NCBI RefSeq assembly: GCF_003121295.1
Contig: NZ_PHNC01000031.1
Coordinates: 622,439-686,438 of the forward strand
Length of the DNA: 64,000 bases
Direction: 5' to 3'
DNA from: Streptomyces orinoci
GTDB taxonomy: Bacteria; Actinomycetota; Actinomycetes; Streptomycetales; Streptomycetaceae
The first letter of the stretch is position 1. Each line of letters opens with the position of its first letter. The notes beneath the pieces were generated by a model. The model did no database searches. It saw only the letters and a list, made by a program, of their open reading frames with translations, and was not told the origin of the DNA. Both the position numbers and the translations under genes were made by a program. Shown here one piece after another: positions 33,619 to 42,512 of the stretch.

Positions 33619-35058
33619 ATGGTGCCCGAGGTTCTGCGGAGGCCGGGCCTCCGGTGGCGCGGCGCATCCCCGGCGCGGCGCCGGACCGTACGGTTCGTCG
33701 CCGTCTCCACGCTGGCCGGGGTGGTGGCCGCGGCCGGCGCGGTGTCCGCCGCCGGGCCGTGGGAGGCGGGCCAGCGCCGGGCCGAGCGGGTCCGCGCCGC
33801 CTCGGCCCCGCGCCCGTCCGCCGGGCGGGACGACGACCGGCCGCCCGCCGCGGCCCCGGTGCTGGCCGCCCCCGCCGGACCGCCGGCCACCGCGGCCGGG
33901 GTGACGGCCGTACTCCAGCCGCTGCTGGCCGACCCCGCGCTGGGCGAGCGGCACTCCGCCGAGGTGATCGATGTCCTCAGCGGCGAACGGCTGCTGGCCC
34001 TGGACGCGGACGGCGCCTACACCCCGGCCTCCACCGTCAAGCTGGCCACCGCCGCGGCCGCGCTGGCCGCCCTGGGCCCGGACCACCGGATCGACACCAC
34101 GGTGGTGGAGTCGCCCGAGGGCATTGTGCTGGTGGGCGGCGGTGACCCCACCCTCACCGCGCACCCCGGCGGCCCCTGGGCCGGCCTGCCCGAGCTGGCC
34201 GAGGCAACCGCCCGGGAGCTGCGGGCCCGGGGCGTGGACCACACCAGGGTGGCCTATGACCTCTCCCGCTACTCCGGGCCGGTACTGCACGAGATCGGCC
34301 CCAATGACAACCTCGCCCCGGTGACCGCGCTGATGGCCGACGAGGGACGGCTGGACGACTCCGACCACGGCCCGGCCGCCCGCAGCGCCGACCCGGCCGG
34401 TGACGCCGCCCGTACCTTCGCCCGCCTGCTGGCCGACCGGGGAGTGCGGGTGGACGGCGAGGTCACCGAGGGCAGGGCCGCCACCGGGGCCCGCCGGCTG
34501 GCCGCCGTCTCCTCACCGCCGCTGTCGGCGCTGGTGGAACGGGCGCTGACCAACAGCGACAACGACATCGCCGAGGCCCTGGCCCGGCAGACCGCGCTGG
34601 CCGGCGGCCGCCCGGCCGGCTTCGACGGCGCCGGCCAGGCCACCGCCGCCCGCCTGGCCGCGCTCGGCCTGCCCACCGCGGGCCTGCACCTGGCCGACGG
34701 CAGCGGACTGGACCGCGGCGACCGGGTCTCCGCCGACTTCCTGGCCCATCTGCTCGCCCTGGCCGCCGCCCCCGCCCACCCCGAACTGCGCCCGCTGCTC
34801 ACCGGCCTGCCGGTGGCGGGCTTCAGCGGGACGCTGCGCGACCGCTATCCGGCGGCCGCCGCCCGGGGCCTGGTGCGCGCCAAGACCGGCACCCTGACCG
34901 GCGTCAACACCCTGGCCGGCACCGTGGTCTCGGCGGACGGCCGGCTGCTGGCCTTCGCCTTCCTCGCCGACGGCACCCGGGACGCCGAGGCGGCCCAGCG
35001 GGCGCTGGACGCCCTGGCGTCCGCCGTCGCCGGCTGCGGCTGTTCCCGGGCGGGCTGA
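33619..35058 (+). CDS. dacB: D-alanyl-D-alanine carboxypeptidase/endopeptidase (PBP4)
   Basis: A 479-aa peptidoglycan hydrolase of the S13 family. A basic N-terminus and one hydrophobic anchor precede the enzyme. All three active-site motifs are present: S138-x-x-K141 in PASTVKLA, S313-D-N, and K422-T-G in AKTGTLTGVNTLAG. The inserted domain between the first two is present, as in PBP4. It acts outside the membrane on peptide stems. The ATG at 33619 follows AAAGGGG; an earlier ATG at 33568 is possible. Confidence 0.9.
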   Translation: MVPEVLRRPGLRWRGASPARRRTVRFVAVSTLAGVVAAAGAVSAAGPWEAGQRRAERVRAASAPRPSAGRDDDRPPAAAPVLAAPAGPPATAAGVTAVLQPLLADPALGERHSAEVIDVLSGERLLALDADGAYTPASTVKLATAAAALAALGPDHRIDTTVVESPEGIVLVGGGDPTLTAHPGGPWAGLPELAEATARELRARGVDHTRVAYDLSRYSGPVLHEIGPNDNLAPVTALMADEGRLDDSDHGPAARSADPAGDAARTFARLLADRGVRVDGEVTEGRAATGARRLAAVSSPPLSALVERALTNSDNDIAEALARQTALAGGRPAGFDGAGQATAARLAALGLPTAGLHLADGSGLDRGDRVSADFLAHLLALAAAPAHPELRPLLTGLPVAGFSGTLRDRYPAAAARGLVRAKTGTLTGVNTLAGTVVSADGRLLAFAFLADGTRDAEAAQRALDALASAVAGCGCSRAG

Positions 35059-35089
35059 CGACCCCTCTCCCTGGCGGCCGCTCAGCACG

Positions 35090-35095
35090 TACCGT
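35090..35095 (+). promoter_or_regulatory. -10-like hexamer, probable leaderless promoter
   Basis: TACCGT lies 6 nt before the ATG at 35102, and no Shine-Dalgarno sequence is present. Same layout as tmk and folP. Confidence 0.35.
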
Positions 35096-35101
35096 GAAGC
35101 C

Positions 35102-36232
35102 ATGACGAGCATCGGTGGTGCGGAGATGGTCGACTGGAAGCTCGCGGTGGCGACCGCGGCCCGGCTGATGCGGCCCGGTCCGGAGGTCACCCGGGACGAG
35201 GCCCGGGAGGTCGTCGCGGAGCTCAGGCGGCACGCCGGGGCCTCCGAGGCGCACGTCCGGGAGTTCACGCTGATGCGGCCCGCCGGGGCGGCGGCCGCGA
35301 CCCCGGTGCTGGTGGTGGACCGGGTGGGCTGGGTCAAGGCCAATGTCGCCGGGTTCCGGGCGGTGCTCGGGCCGCTGCTGGAGAAGATGCAGAGCCGCCG
35401 GGCCGGGGTGCCCGGCGGGGCGGTACTGGGCGTGGTGGGCGGCAAGGTGACCGGCGTGGAGCTGGGGATGCTGCTGTCCTTCCTGTCCTCCCGGGTGCTC
35501 GGCCAGTACGAGACCTTCGCCCCGGCCTCCCCCGAGCTGCCCGGCGGTGACAACGGTGGCGGGCGGCTGCTGCTGGTCGCGCCGAACATCGTCCATGTGG
35601 AGCGGGAGCTGGAGGTGGACCCGCACCACTTCCGGCTGTGGGTGTGCCTGCACGAGGAGACCCACCGCACCCAGTTCGCCGCCGTGCCCTGGCTGCGCGA
35701 CCACATCGAGGGCGAGATCCAGACCTTCCTGGCCGAGACCGAGCTGGATCCGGCCACCCTGCTGGAGCGGATCCGCGAGGCGGTGCAGTCGCTGGCCGGC
35801 GGCCGGGCGCCGGAGGACGAGGGGGAGCGCGGCGGCCGCAGCATCGTGGAGCTGGTGCAGACGCCCGTACAGCGCGAGGTGCTGGCCCGGCTGACGGCGG
35901 TGATGTCCCTGCTGGAGGGGCACGCGGACTATGTGATGGACGGAGTGGGCCCCCAGGTGGTGCCCTCGGTGGCCGAGATCCGGGAGAAGTTCCAGCAGCG
36001 CCGGGCCACCGGTGCCGGCCGGCTGGACGCGGCCCTGCGCAAGCTGCTGGGCCTGGACGCCAAGTTGCGGCAGTACCGTGATGGTGAGCGGTTCGTACGA
36101 GCCGTGGTGGACGAGGTCGGCATGGAGGGCTTCAACCGGGTGTGGACCTCGCCGAACACCCTCCCGACCAAGGCCGAGATCGCCAAACCCGCGGACTGGG
36201 TTGCACGGGTGCACGGGAAGACGGACGGATGA
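35102..36232 (+). CDS. DUF2342 zinc-dependent metalloprotease (F420-associated family)
   Basis: A 376-aa protein with the motif LHEETHRTQFAAVPWLRDHI, an HExxH zinc site, and a downstream Glu in LEGHADYVMDGVG. This matches the actinobacterial DUF2342 / 'coenzyme F420 biosynthesis-associated' family, a minigluzincin-like group of unknown substrate. It lies directly before tilS and hpt, the conserved place of this gene in actinobacteria. Confidence 0.85.
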   Translation: MTSIGGAEMVDWKLAVATAARLMRPGPEVTRDEAREVVAELRRHAGASEAHVREFTLMRPAGAAAATPVLVVDRVGWVKANVAGFRAVLGPLLEKMQSRRAGVPGGAVLGVVGGKVTGVELGMLLSFLSSRVLGQYETFAPASPELPGGDNGGGRLLLVAPNIVHVERELEVDPHHFRLWVCLHEETHRTQFAAVPWLRDHIEGEIQTFLAETELDPATLLERIREAVQSLAGGRAPEDEGERGGRSIVELVQTPVQREVLARLTAVMSLLEGHADYVMDGVGPQVVPSVAEIREKFQQRRATGAGRLDAALRKLLGLDAKLRQYRDGERFVRAVVDEVGMEGFNRVWTSPNTLPTKAEIAKPADWVARVHGKTDG

Positions 36233-36434
36233 GCCGGTCACGCCCCGAGGCGGAAGAACGCTCCCGCAATCACCCTTCCGAGGGACCGTGTGCCAGGGGT
36301 GGGCGTGCGATGCTCGGGTAAAGGCTCGTCTCTGTCACCATCTACGCACACAGAGTGACCGACGATGGTGGCTTCCCACGGCCCCCCGCTCCTCTGCCCA
36401 CCCCCTGCCAGCTGGAACGATTGGACACACGGAC

Positions 36435-37442
36435 ATGGGTCCACACCCCGCGGTCGCGGCGATACGCCTGGCGGTCCGCCGCGTACTCCACGACGTTCTC
36501 ACCCTCGCTCCCCCCGCGCCGGGTGACCGCCCCCCGCTCGTACTGGCCGCCTGCTCCGGCGGCGCCGACTCCATGGCCCTGGCCTCCGCCCTCGCCTTCG
36601 AAGCCCCCCGGCTGGGCATCCGGGCCGGCGGCATCACCGTCGATCACGGTCTGCAGCACGGCTCCGACCTGCGGGCCGCCGAGGTGGTCAGCCGGCTGAC
36701 CGCGCTCGACCTCGACCCGGTCGAGGCCGTCACCGTGACGGTGGGCAAGGAGGGCGGCCCCGAGGCCGCCGCCCGGGACGCCCGGTACGCCGCCCTGGAC
36801 GCCGCCGCCGAGCGGCACGGCGCCGCGGCCATCCTGCTCGGCCACACCCGCGACGACCAGGCGGAGACCGTTCTGCTCGGCCTCGCCCGGGGCTCCGGCA
36901 CCCGCTCGCTGTCCGGCATGGCCGTGGCCTCCGGCACCGGCGGCCGCTACCGCAGGCCCTTCCTGGAGCTCGACCGGCAGACCGCCCGCAAGGCATGCCT
37001 GGTCCAGTCGCTGCCGGTCTGGGAGGACCCGCACAACTCCGACCCCGCCTACACCCGCTCCCGGGTCCGCCATGAGGCGCTGCCGGTGCTGGAGAAGGCG
37101 CTGGGCAAGGGCGTGGTGGAGGCGCTGGCCCGCACCGCCCAGCTCTCCCGGGACGACGCCGACGCGCTGGACGCCTGGGCGGTGGCCGTGGAGCCCTCGG
37201 TGCGCGACGACACCGGCGCCCTGGAGGTCGCCAAGCTCTACGCCCTGCCGCCCGCGGTACGCCGCCGGGTGCTGCGCCGCGCGGCCATCGAGGCGGGCTC
37301 CCCGGCCGGTTCGCTGTTTGCCCGGCACATCGAGGAAGTGGACCGGCTGATCACCGGCTGGCGAGGCCAGCGGGCCATCAACCTCCCCGGGCGGGTCGCG
37401 GTCCGGCGGCATGGTGGCAGACTGGTCCTCCGGCAGGGCTGA
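36435..37442 (+). CDS. tilS: tRNA(Ile)-lysidine synthetase
   Basis: It converts C34 of the CAU-anticodon tRNA-Ile to lysidine so that it reads AUA. The 335-aa protein has the PP-loop ACSGGADSMALASAL, VDHGLQHGSD, LGHTRDDQAETVLLGL, and a C-terminal domain ending in VAVRRHGGRL. This is the short actinobacterial form. The ATG at 36435 has no strong ribosome binding site. hpt starts 64 bp after the stop. Confidence 0.92.
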   Translation: MGPHPAVAAIRLAVRRVLHDVLTLAPPAPGDRPPLVLAACSGGADSMALASALAFEAPRLGIRAGGITVDHGLQHGSDLRAAEVVSRLTALDLDPVEAVTVTVGKEGGPEAAARDARYAALDAAAERHGAAAILLGHTRDDQAETVLLGLARGSGTRSLSGMAVASGTGGRYRRPFLELDRQTARKACLVQSLPVWEDPHNSDPAYTRSRVRHEALPVLEKALGKGVVEALARTAQLSRDDADALDAWAVAVEPSVRDDTGALEVAKLYALPPAVRRRVLRRAAIEAGSPAGSLFARHIEEVDRLITGWRGQRAINLPGRVAVRRHGGRLVLRQG

Positions 37443-37506
37443 TTCGAACGGGATGTCAACGAGCTCGGCCTGCCTCCTACCGGGCGGATGAGCCTCGGAC
37501 AGCCGG

Positions 37507-38091
37507 ATGAGCCTGAATCAAGCGAGAGTGGCGCGGGTGGACGACAAGGACATGGGCACCGACCTGAAGTCGGTGCTCGTCACCAAGGAAGAGATCGACG
37601 CGAAGCTGGCCGAGCTGGCCGCGAAGATCGACGCGGAGTACGCGGGCAAGGACCTGCTCATCGTCGGTGTCCTCAAGGGCGCCGTGATGGTGATGGCGGA
37701 CCTGGCGCGCGCCCTGTCCACCCCCGTCACCATGGACTGGATGGCGGTGTCCTCCTATGGTGCGGGCACCCAGTCCTCCGGTGTGGTCCGCATCCTCAAG
37801 GACCTGGACACCGACATCAAGGGCAAGCACGTCCTGATCGTCGAGGACATCATCGACTCCGGCCTGACCCTGTCCTGGCTGCTGTCGAACCTCGGCTCCC
37901 GGGAACCCGCCTCCCTCAACGTGGTGACCCTGCTGCGCAAGCCGGAGGCGGCCAAGGTCGCCATCGACGTCAAGTGGGTCGGCTTCGACATCCCGAACGA
38001 GTTTGTGGTGGGCTACGGTCTCGACTTCGCGGAGAAGTACCGCAACCTGCCCTTTGTGGGCACCCTCGCGCCGCACGTCTACGGCGGCTGA
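37507..38091 (+). CDS. hpt: Hypoxanthine phosphoribosyltransferase
   Basis: Purine salvage: hypoxanthine/guanine plus PRPP to IMP/GMP. It has VLKGAVMVMADLARAL and the PRPP loop VLIVEDIIDSGLTLSWLL. The C-terminus FVVGYGLDFAEKYRNLPFVG is typical. Start is unsure: ATG at 37507 gives 194 aa, while family members usually begin near VDDKDMGTDL (GTG at 37528 or 37537). It forms a unit with tilS and ftsH, as in most Gram-positives. Confidence 0.93.
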   Translation: MSLNQARVARVDDKDMGTDLKSVLVTKEEIDAKLAELAAKIDAEYAGKDLLIVGVLKGAVMVMADLARALSTPVTMDWMAVSSYGAGTQSSGVVRILKDLDTDIKGKHVLIVEDIIDSGLTLSWLLSNLGSREPASLNVVTLLRKPEAAKVAIDVKWVGFDIPNEFVVGYGLDFAEKYRNLPFVGTLAPHVYGG

Positions 38092-38173
38092 GCGGCCGTC
38101 CCGGACGGATCCGGCCCGGTCACCGGGAACGCTTCCTCGTTTTCCGCCGTTGGAGGAGGGGAAGACGGATTTG

Positions 38174-38204
38174 TTGACCGTCTGCGGCGTCGTCGGGTGA
38201 CAAT
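38174..38204 (+). promoter_or_regulatory. Candidate ftsH promoter
   Basis: TTGACC (38174-38179) and GACAAT (38199-38204) are separated by 19 bp. They lie in the 244-bp hpt-ftsH gap, about 140 bp before the ftsH start. The spacing is 1-2 bp longer than ideal. Confidence 0.35.
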
Positions 38205-38310
38205 GCTGGGGTACCGTCCGAAGGTCAGTCTTTTCAAGTAATTTCCAAGGTCGAGCAGACCACCGTACGCATAGGCGGCCCGATCAGTGGCAGCCGTGCC
38301 TCACTGTGGC

Positions 38311-38344
38311 AGGAGGGACGGGGCGCTTGCGCCCCGTATGGATG
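38311..38344 (+). promoter_or_regulatory. ftsH ribosome binding site with a hairpin between SD and start codon
   Basis: The Shine-Dalgarno AGGAGGG (38311-38317) is 24 nt from the ATG at 38342, too far to work directly. The bases between them form an 8-bp stem, ACGGGGCG/CGCCCCGT, with a CUUG tetraloop (38318-38337). When folded, only ATGG separates SD and ATG, near-ideal spacing. TTG at 38327 is an in-frame alternative start. Confidence 0.6.
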
Positions 38345-40348
38345 GACGTGAAGCGCTACTTCCGTGGGCCGGTCATGTGGATCGTGCTGGCCGTCCTCGC
38401 CGTGGTCGTGTTGATGCAGGTCGTCGGCTCGTCCGGCGGCTACAAGTCGGTGGACACCGGGCAGGTCGTGCAGGCGATCAAGGCCCAGAAGGTGAAGTCG
38501 GCCGAGCTGACGACGGGCGACGAGAACAAGATCAAGATCGAGCTGAAGCCCGGCCAGAAGATCAAGGGCAGCAGCAAGGTCCAGGCGAACTACATCGGTG
38601 ACCAGGGCGTCACCCTGTCCACGCTGCTGCAGAACCAGGTCGATCAGAACAGCAAGGACGTCCTGCCGGACGGCTACAACGTGGCGACCTCGAAGCAGAA
38701 CCCCTTCGTCGGGGTGCTGCTCTCGCTGCTGCCGTTCGTACTGATCGTCGTGGTCTTCCTGTTCCTGATGAACCAGATGCAGGGCGGCGGCTCCCGGGTG
38801 ATGAACTTCGGGAAGTCCAAGGCCAAGCTGATCACCAAGGACACCCCCAAGACCACCTTTGCCGATGTGGCCGGCTCCGACGAGGCGGTCGAGGAACTCC
38901 ACGAGATCAAGGAGTTCCTGCAGGAGCCCGCCAAGTTCCAGGCCGTCGGCGCCAAGATCCCCAAGGGTGTGCTGCTCTACGGCCCGCCCGGCACCGGCAA
39001 GACGCTGCTGGCGCGCGCCGTCGCGGGCGAGGCCGGGGTGCCGTTCTACTCGATCTCCGGCTCCGACTTCGTCGAGATGTTCGTGGGTGTCGGTGCCTCC
39101 CGGGTCCGTGACCTCTTCGAGCAGGCCAAGGCCAACGCCCCGGCCATCGTCTTCGTGGACGAGATCGACGCCGTCGGCCGGCACCGTGGTGCGGGCCTGG
39201 GCGGCGGCCATGACGAGCGTGAGCAGACCCTCAACCAGCTGCTGGTCGAGATGGACGGCTTCGACGTCAAGGGCGGTGTGATCCTGATCGCCGCCACCAA
39301 CCGTCCGGACATCCTGGACCCGGCGCTGCTGCGTCCCGGCCGCTTCGACCGGCAGATCGCCGTGGACCGGCCGGATATGCAGGGCCGGCTGGAGATCCTC
39401 AAGGTCCACCAGAAGGGCAAGCCGGTCGCCCCGGATGTCGATCTGGCGGCCGTGGCCCGGCGCACCCCCGGCTTCACCGGTGCCGATCTGTCGAACGTCC
39501 TGAACGAGGCCGCCCTGCTGACGGCCCGCAGCGACCGCAAGCTGATCGACAACCAGATGCTGGACGAGGCGATCGACCGCGTGGTGGCCGGTCCGCAGAA
39601 GCGGACCCGGATCATGTCGGACAAGGAGAAGAAGATCACCGCGTACCACGAGGGCGGTCACGCCCTGGTCGCGGCGGCTTCCCCCAACTCCGACCCGGTG
39701 CACAAGATCACCATCCTGTCCCGGGGCCGGGCGCTCGGCTACACCATGGTGCTGCCGGACGAGGACAAGTACTCCACCACCCGCAATGAGATGCTCGACC
39801 AGCTCGCTTACATGCTGGGCGGCCGGGCGGCGGAGGAGCTGGTCTTCCACGACCCGACCACCGGCGCGGCCAATGACATCGAGAAGGCCACCGCCACCGC
39901 CCGGGCGATGGTCACCCAGTACGGCATGACCGAGCGCCTCGGCGCGATCAAGTTCGGCTCCGACAACTCCGAGCCCTTCCTGGGCCGGGAGATGTCGCAC
40001 CAGCGCGACTACTCGGAAGAGGTCGCCGCGCTGGTCGATGAAGAGGTCAAGAAGCTGATCGAGACCGCGCACAACGAGGCCTGGGAGATCCTGGTCGAGA
40101 ACCGCGACATCCTCGACAACCTGGTTCTGGCCCTCCTGGAGAAGGAGACGCTGAACAAGGAGGAGATCGCGGAGATCTTCAAGCATGTGGTCAAGCGCCC
40201 GGCCCGTCCGGCGTGGACCGGCTCCTCGCGGCGTACGCCCTCCAGCCGGCCCCCGGTGCTCTCGCCCAAGGAGCTGGCTCCCAGCAGCAATGGAGCGGTG
40301 ACCGCCGAGTCGGTTGACCTGCCGGAGGACTCCCGGCCGGAGAGCTGA
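38342..40348 (+). CDS. ftsH: ATP-dependent zinc metalloprotease FtsH
   Basis: A membrane-anchored AAA+ protease for quality control of membrane and regulatory proteins. The 668-aa protein has two N-terminal transmembrane segments (about 10-28 and 118-140) flanking a short extracytoplasmic domain. Walker A GPPGTGKT is at 214, Walker B follows as IVFVDEIDAVGR, and the SRH carries RPGRFDRQ. The zinc site HEGGH is at 436-440; this actinobacterial form has Gly for the usual Ala. The tail is Pro/Ser-rich. Start MDVKRYFRGPVM is the conserved one. Confidence 0.96.
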   Translation: MDVKRYFRGPVMWIVLAVLAVVVLMQVVGSSGGYKSVDTGQVVQAIKAQKVKSAELTTGDENKIKIELKPGQKIKGSSKVQANYIGDQGVTLSTLLQNQVDQNSKDVLPDGYNVATSKQNPFVGVLLSLLPFVLIVVVFLFLMNQMQGGGSRVMNFGKSKAKLITKDTPKTTFADVAGSDEAVEELHEIKEFLQEPAKFQAVGAKIPKGVLLYGPPGTGKTLLARAVAGEAGVPFYSISGSDFVEMFVGVGASRVRDLFEQAKANAPAIVFVDEIDAVGRHRGAGLGGGHDEREQTLNQLLVEMDGFDVKGGVILIAATNRPDILDPALLRPGRFDRQIAVDRPDMQGRLEILKVHQKGKPVAPDVDLAAVARRTPGFTGADLSNVLNEAALLTARSDRKLIDNQMLDEAIDRVVAGPQKRTRIMSDKEKKITAYHEGGHALVAAASPNSDPVHKITILSRGRALGYTMVLPDEDKYSTTRNEMLDQLAYMLGGRAAEELVFHDPTTGAANDIEKATATARAMVTQYGMTERLGAIKFGSDNSEPFLGREMSHQRDYSEEVAALVDEEVKKLIETAHNEAWEILVENRDILDNLVLALLEKETLNKEEIAEIFKHVVKRPARPAWTGSSRRTPSSRPPVLSPKELAPSSNGAVTAESVDLPEDSRPES

Positions 40349-40522
40349 CCGAGCTCAAGGAGAGCCGGCCAAGCTCGCATAACGAGAGCTGACCAAGCTC
40401 ACATAAGGGCGGAATGGATGCCGCGTCACCCGGGTTTTAGCCTTGGGGGCGCGGCATCCGCGTTATGCGCGGGTGGGCGGCGCCGTCCCGGCGCATGACG
40501 CACGAGAGAACGAGGGAACTTC

Positions 40523-41128
40523 ATGACCGACCCGGTGGCCCTGGACGCCGAGCGCTCCATTGGCGTTTTCGATGAGAAGCGGGCCCAGAACGCGGTTCGC
40601 GAACTGCTCATCGCGGTCGGCGAGGACCCTGACCGGGAAGGACTGCGGGAGACTCCGGCCCGGGTGGCCCGGGCCTACCGGGAGATATTCGCCGGCCTCT
40701 GGCAGGAGCCGGAGGACGTGCTCACCACCACCTTCGACCTGGGCCACGACGAGATGGTGCTGGTGCGCGACATCGAGGTGTACAGCACCTGTGAGCACCA
40801 CCTGGTGCCGTTCCACGGGGTGGCGCATGTGGGCTATATCCCGGCCAGCAATGGGAAGATCACCGGACTGTCGAAGCTGGCCCGGCTGGTGGACGTCTTC
40901 GCCCGCCGCCCCCAGGTCCAGGAGCGGCTGACCACGCAGATCGCGGACTCGCTGATGGAGATCCTGGAGGCGCGCGGGGTGATCGTGGTGGTGGAGTGCG
41001 AGCACATGTGCATGTCCATGCGGGGCATCCGCAAGCCGGGCGCCAAGACGCTGACCTCCGCGGTGCGGGGCCAGCTGCGGGATCCGGCCACCCGGGCCGA
41101 GGCGATGAGCCTGATCATGGCGCGCTAG
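40523..41128 (+). CDS. folE: GTP cyclohydrolase I
   Basis: The first step of folate synthesis: GTP to 7,8-dihydroneopterin triphosphate. The 201-aa protein has zinc ligands in STCEHHLVPFHG and EHMCMSMRGI, with the substrate-binding segment SKLARLVDVFARRPQVQE. The ATG follows GAGGGAA. It lies 174 bp after ftsH, as commonly found in streptomycetes, and the later fol genes are 3.3 kb downstream. Confidence 0.96.
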   Translation: MTDPVALDAERSIGVFDEKRAQNAVRELLIAVGEDPDREGLRETPARVARAYREIFAGLWQEPEDVLTTTFDLGHDEMVLVRDIEVYSTCEHHLVPFHGVAHVGYIPASNGKITGLSKLARLVDVFARRPQVQERLTTQIADSLMEILEARGVIVVVECEHMCMSMRGIRKPGAKTLTSAVRGQLRDPATRAEAMSLIMAR

Positions 41129-41221
41129 CGCCGAGGGCCGAGGGTGCGGCAACCAGCCACGACGGTGGTGTCCGGCGGTGCCGGACCGGCCGCACCCATA
41201 GGCGATATCCGCCCGGCAGGA

Positions 41222-42343
41222 CTATGCGCTGAGGCGGCCGCCGATCCACTGCAGGGCGCCGGGGATCTCACGGCGCCAGGTGTTGAAGTTGTGACCACCG
41301 CTCGGCAGGATCATCGAGGACACCCGGGTGGGGTGCTTGGCGGCCAGCTCCACGAACTTCATGGTGTCGTGGTAGTTGTGCTCGCCCTGCTTGCTGCTGG
41401 TCACCAGCACCGAGATCTTGGGCAGCGGCTTGTGCTTCAGCCGCCACAGCAGGTCGTTCTCCTGCTGGAGCTTCTTCTTGTCCGGGCCCTCGCCGAAGAG
41501 CGCACCGGTGGTGGGGTCGATGGGGGCCTTGTAGTAGCCGGAGAGGGCGACCGCCGCGCCATAGGCGTTGGGGTGGCGCATGGCCAGCTTCAGCGCGCAG
41601 TAGCCGCCGGTGGAGTCGCCGATCATGCCCCAGTTCGCGGCCTTGGTGCCGATCCGGTACTGGGCGGAGAGCGCCTTGCGCAGGTCCTTGGTGAAAAAGG
41701 TCTCGGTCTGCGGGCCGCCGGGTATGTCCATGCACTCGGTGTCCCGCGGCGGGGCCACGGTGGGGCGCATCATCACCAGGATGACGGGCTGCATCTTCTT
41801 CTCTTTGGCCAGCTTGTGGGCCGTGGTCGGGTAGTGCAGGCCCTTGATCAGCGCCTCCGCGGTGCCCGGGTAGCCGGTCAGCACGACCGAGGCCGGGAAC
41901 TTCTTGTTGGCGTACTGCGGCTGAAAGTACTCCGGGGGCAGATAGACAAAGGCCGGGCTGGCGATCTTCGACTCCGGGCCCTGGATATTGACCTTCTCGA
42001 TCCGGCCCGCCACCCGCGGCACCGTGGCGCGGGGTACGTTCACCTGCTCGTAGCCGACGACCTGGACCCGGTGGTCGGCCGCGCTGTGGTCCACCACCAC
42101 GCCCTGCTCCTGCTCCTGGCCGAAGAGGTCGGCCCAGGAGGCGTAGAAGCCGAAGGAGTCGTTCGCGTACAGGCCGATGGCCGCGAACAGGCTCAGCTGG
42201 GTGACGAGAAGCATGCCGACCCGGCTCAGAACGGAGCCGATGCTCCGCTTGCCCAGGCGCGGCCACAGCCAGATAGTGAGCGCGAAGAGCGCCACCGCCA
42301 ACACTGTGGCCAGCGCAAGGACCGTCTTGCTGGTGAGACCCAT
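41222..42343 (-). CDS. Membrane-anchored esterase of the antigen-85/esterase D type
   Basis: A 373-aa alpha/beta hydrolase. Two N-terminal transmembrane helices (about 5-25 and 38-60) precede an extracellular catalytic domain with nucleophile motif GMIGDSTGGYCALKLAMRHP and a C-terminal His in LPSGGHNFNTWR. It resembles actinobacterial putative esterases related to mycolyltransferase antigen 85, though this organism should lack mycolates. It is divergent from the lysyltransferase-like gene (169-bp gap). Confidence 0.83.
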   Translation of the reverse strand: MGLTSKTVLALATVLAVALFALTIWLWPRLGKRSIGSVLSRVGMLLVTQLSLFAAIGLYANDSFGFYASWADLFGQEQEQGVVVDHSAADHRVQVVGYEQVNVPRATVPRVAGRIEKVNIQGPESKIASPAFVYLPPEYFQPQYANKKFPASVVLTGYPGTAEALIKGLHYPTTAHKLAKEKKMQPVILVMMRPTVAPPRDTECMDIPGGPQTETFFTKDLRKALSAQYRIGTKAANWGMIGDSTGGYCALKLAMRHPNAYGAAVALSGYYKAPIDPTTGALFGEGPDKKKLQQENDLLWRLKHKPLPKISVLVTSSKQGEHNYHDTMKFVELAAKHPTRVSSMILPSGGHNFNTWRREIPGALQWIGGRLSA

Positions 42344-42512
42344 GAGGTGCTTTCTGCCGAGCGACCCGGCGCCCGAGTCGCGGAATGGTTAACTTTTCCG
42401 GGCTCGGCCCCCACGGAACCTCAGCCCCGAAACCGTCGTCCTACAGGGCGCACATTGTCCGGGCGCTGCCGCCAGATGCCGCAGGCCCACTCGACATGGA
42501 CGACGGGAAGAG

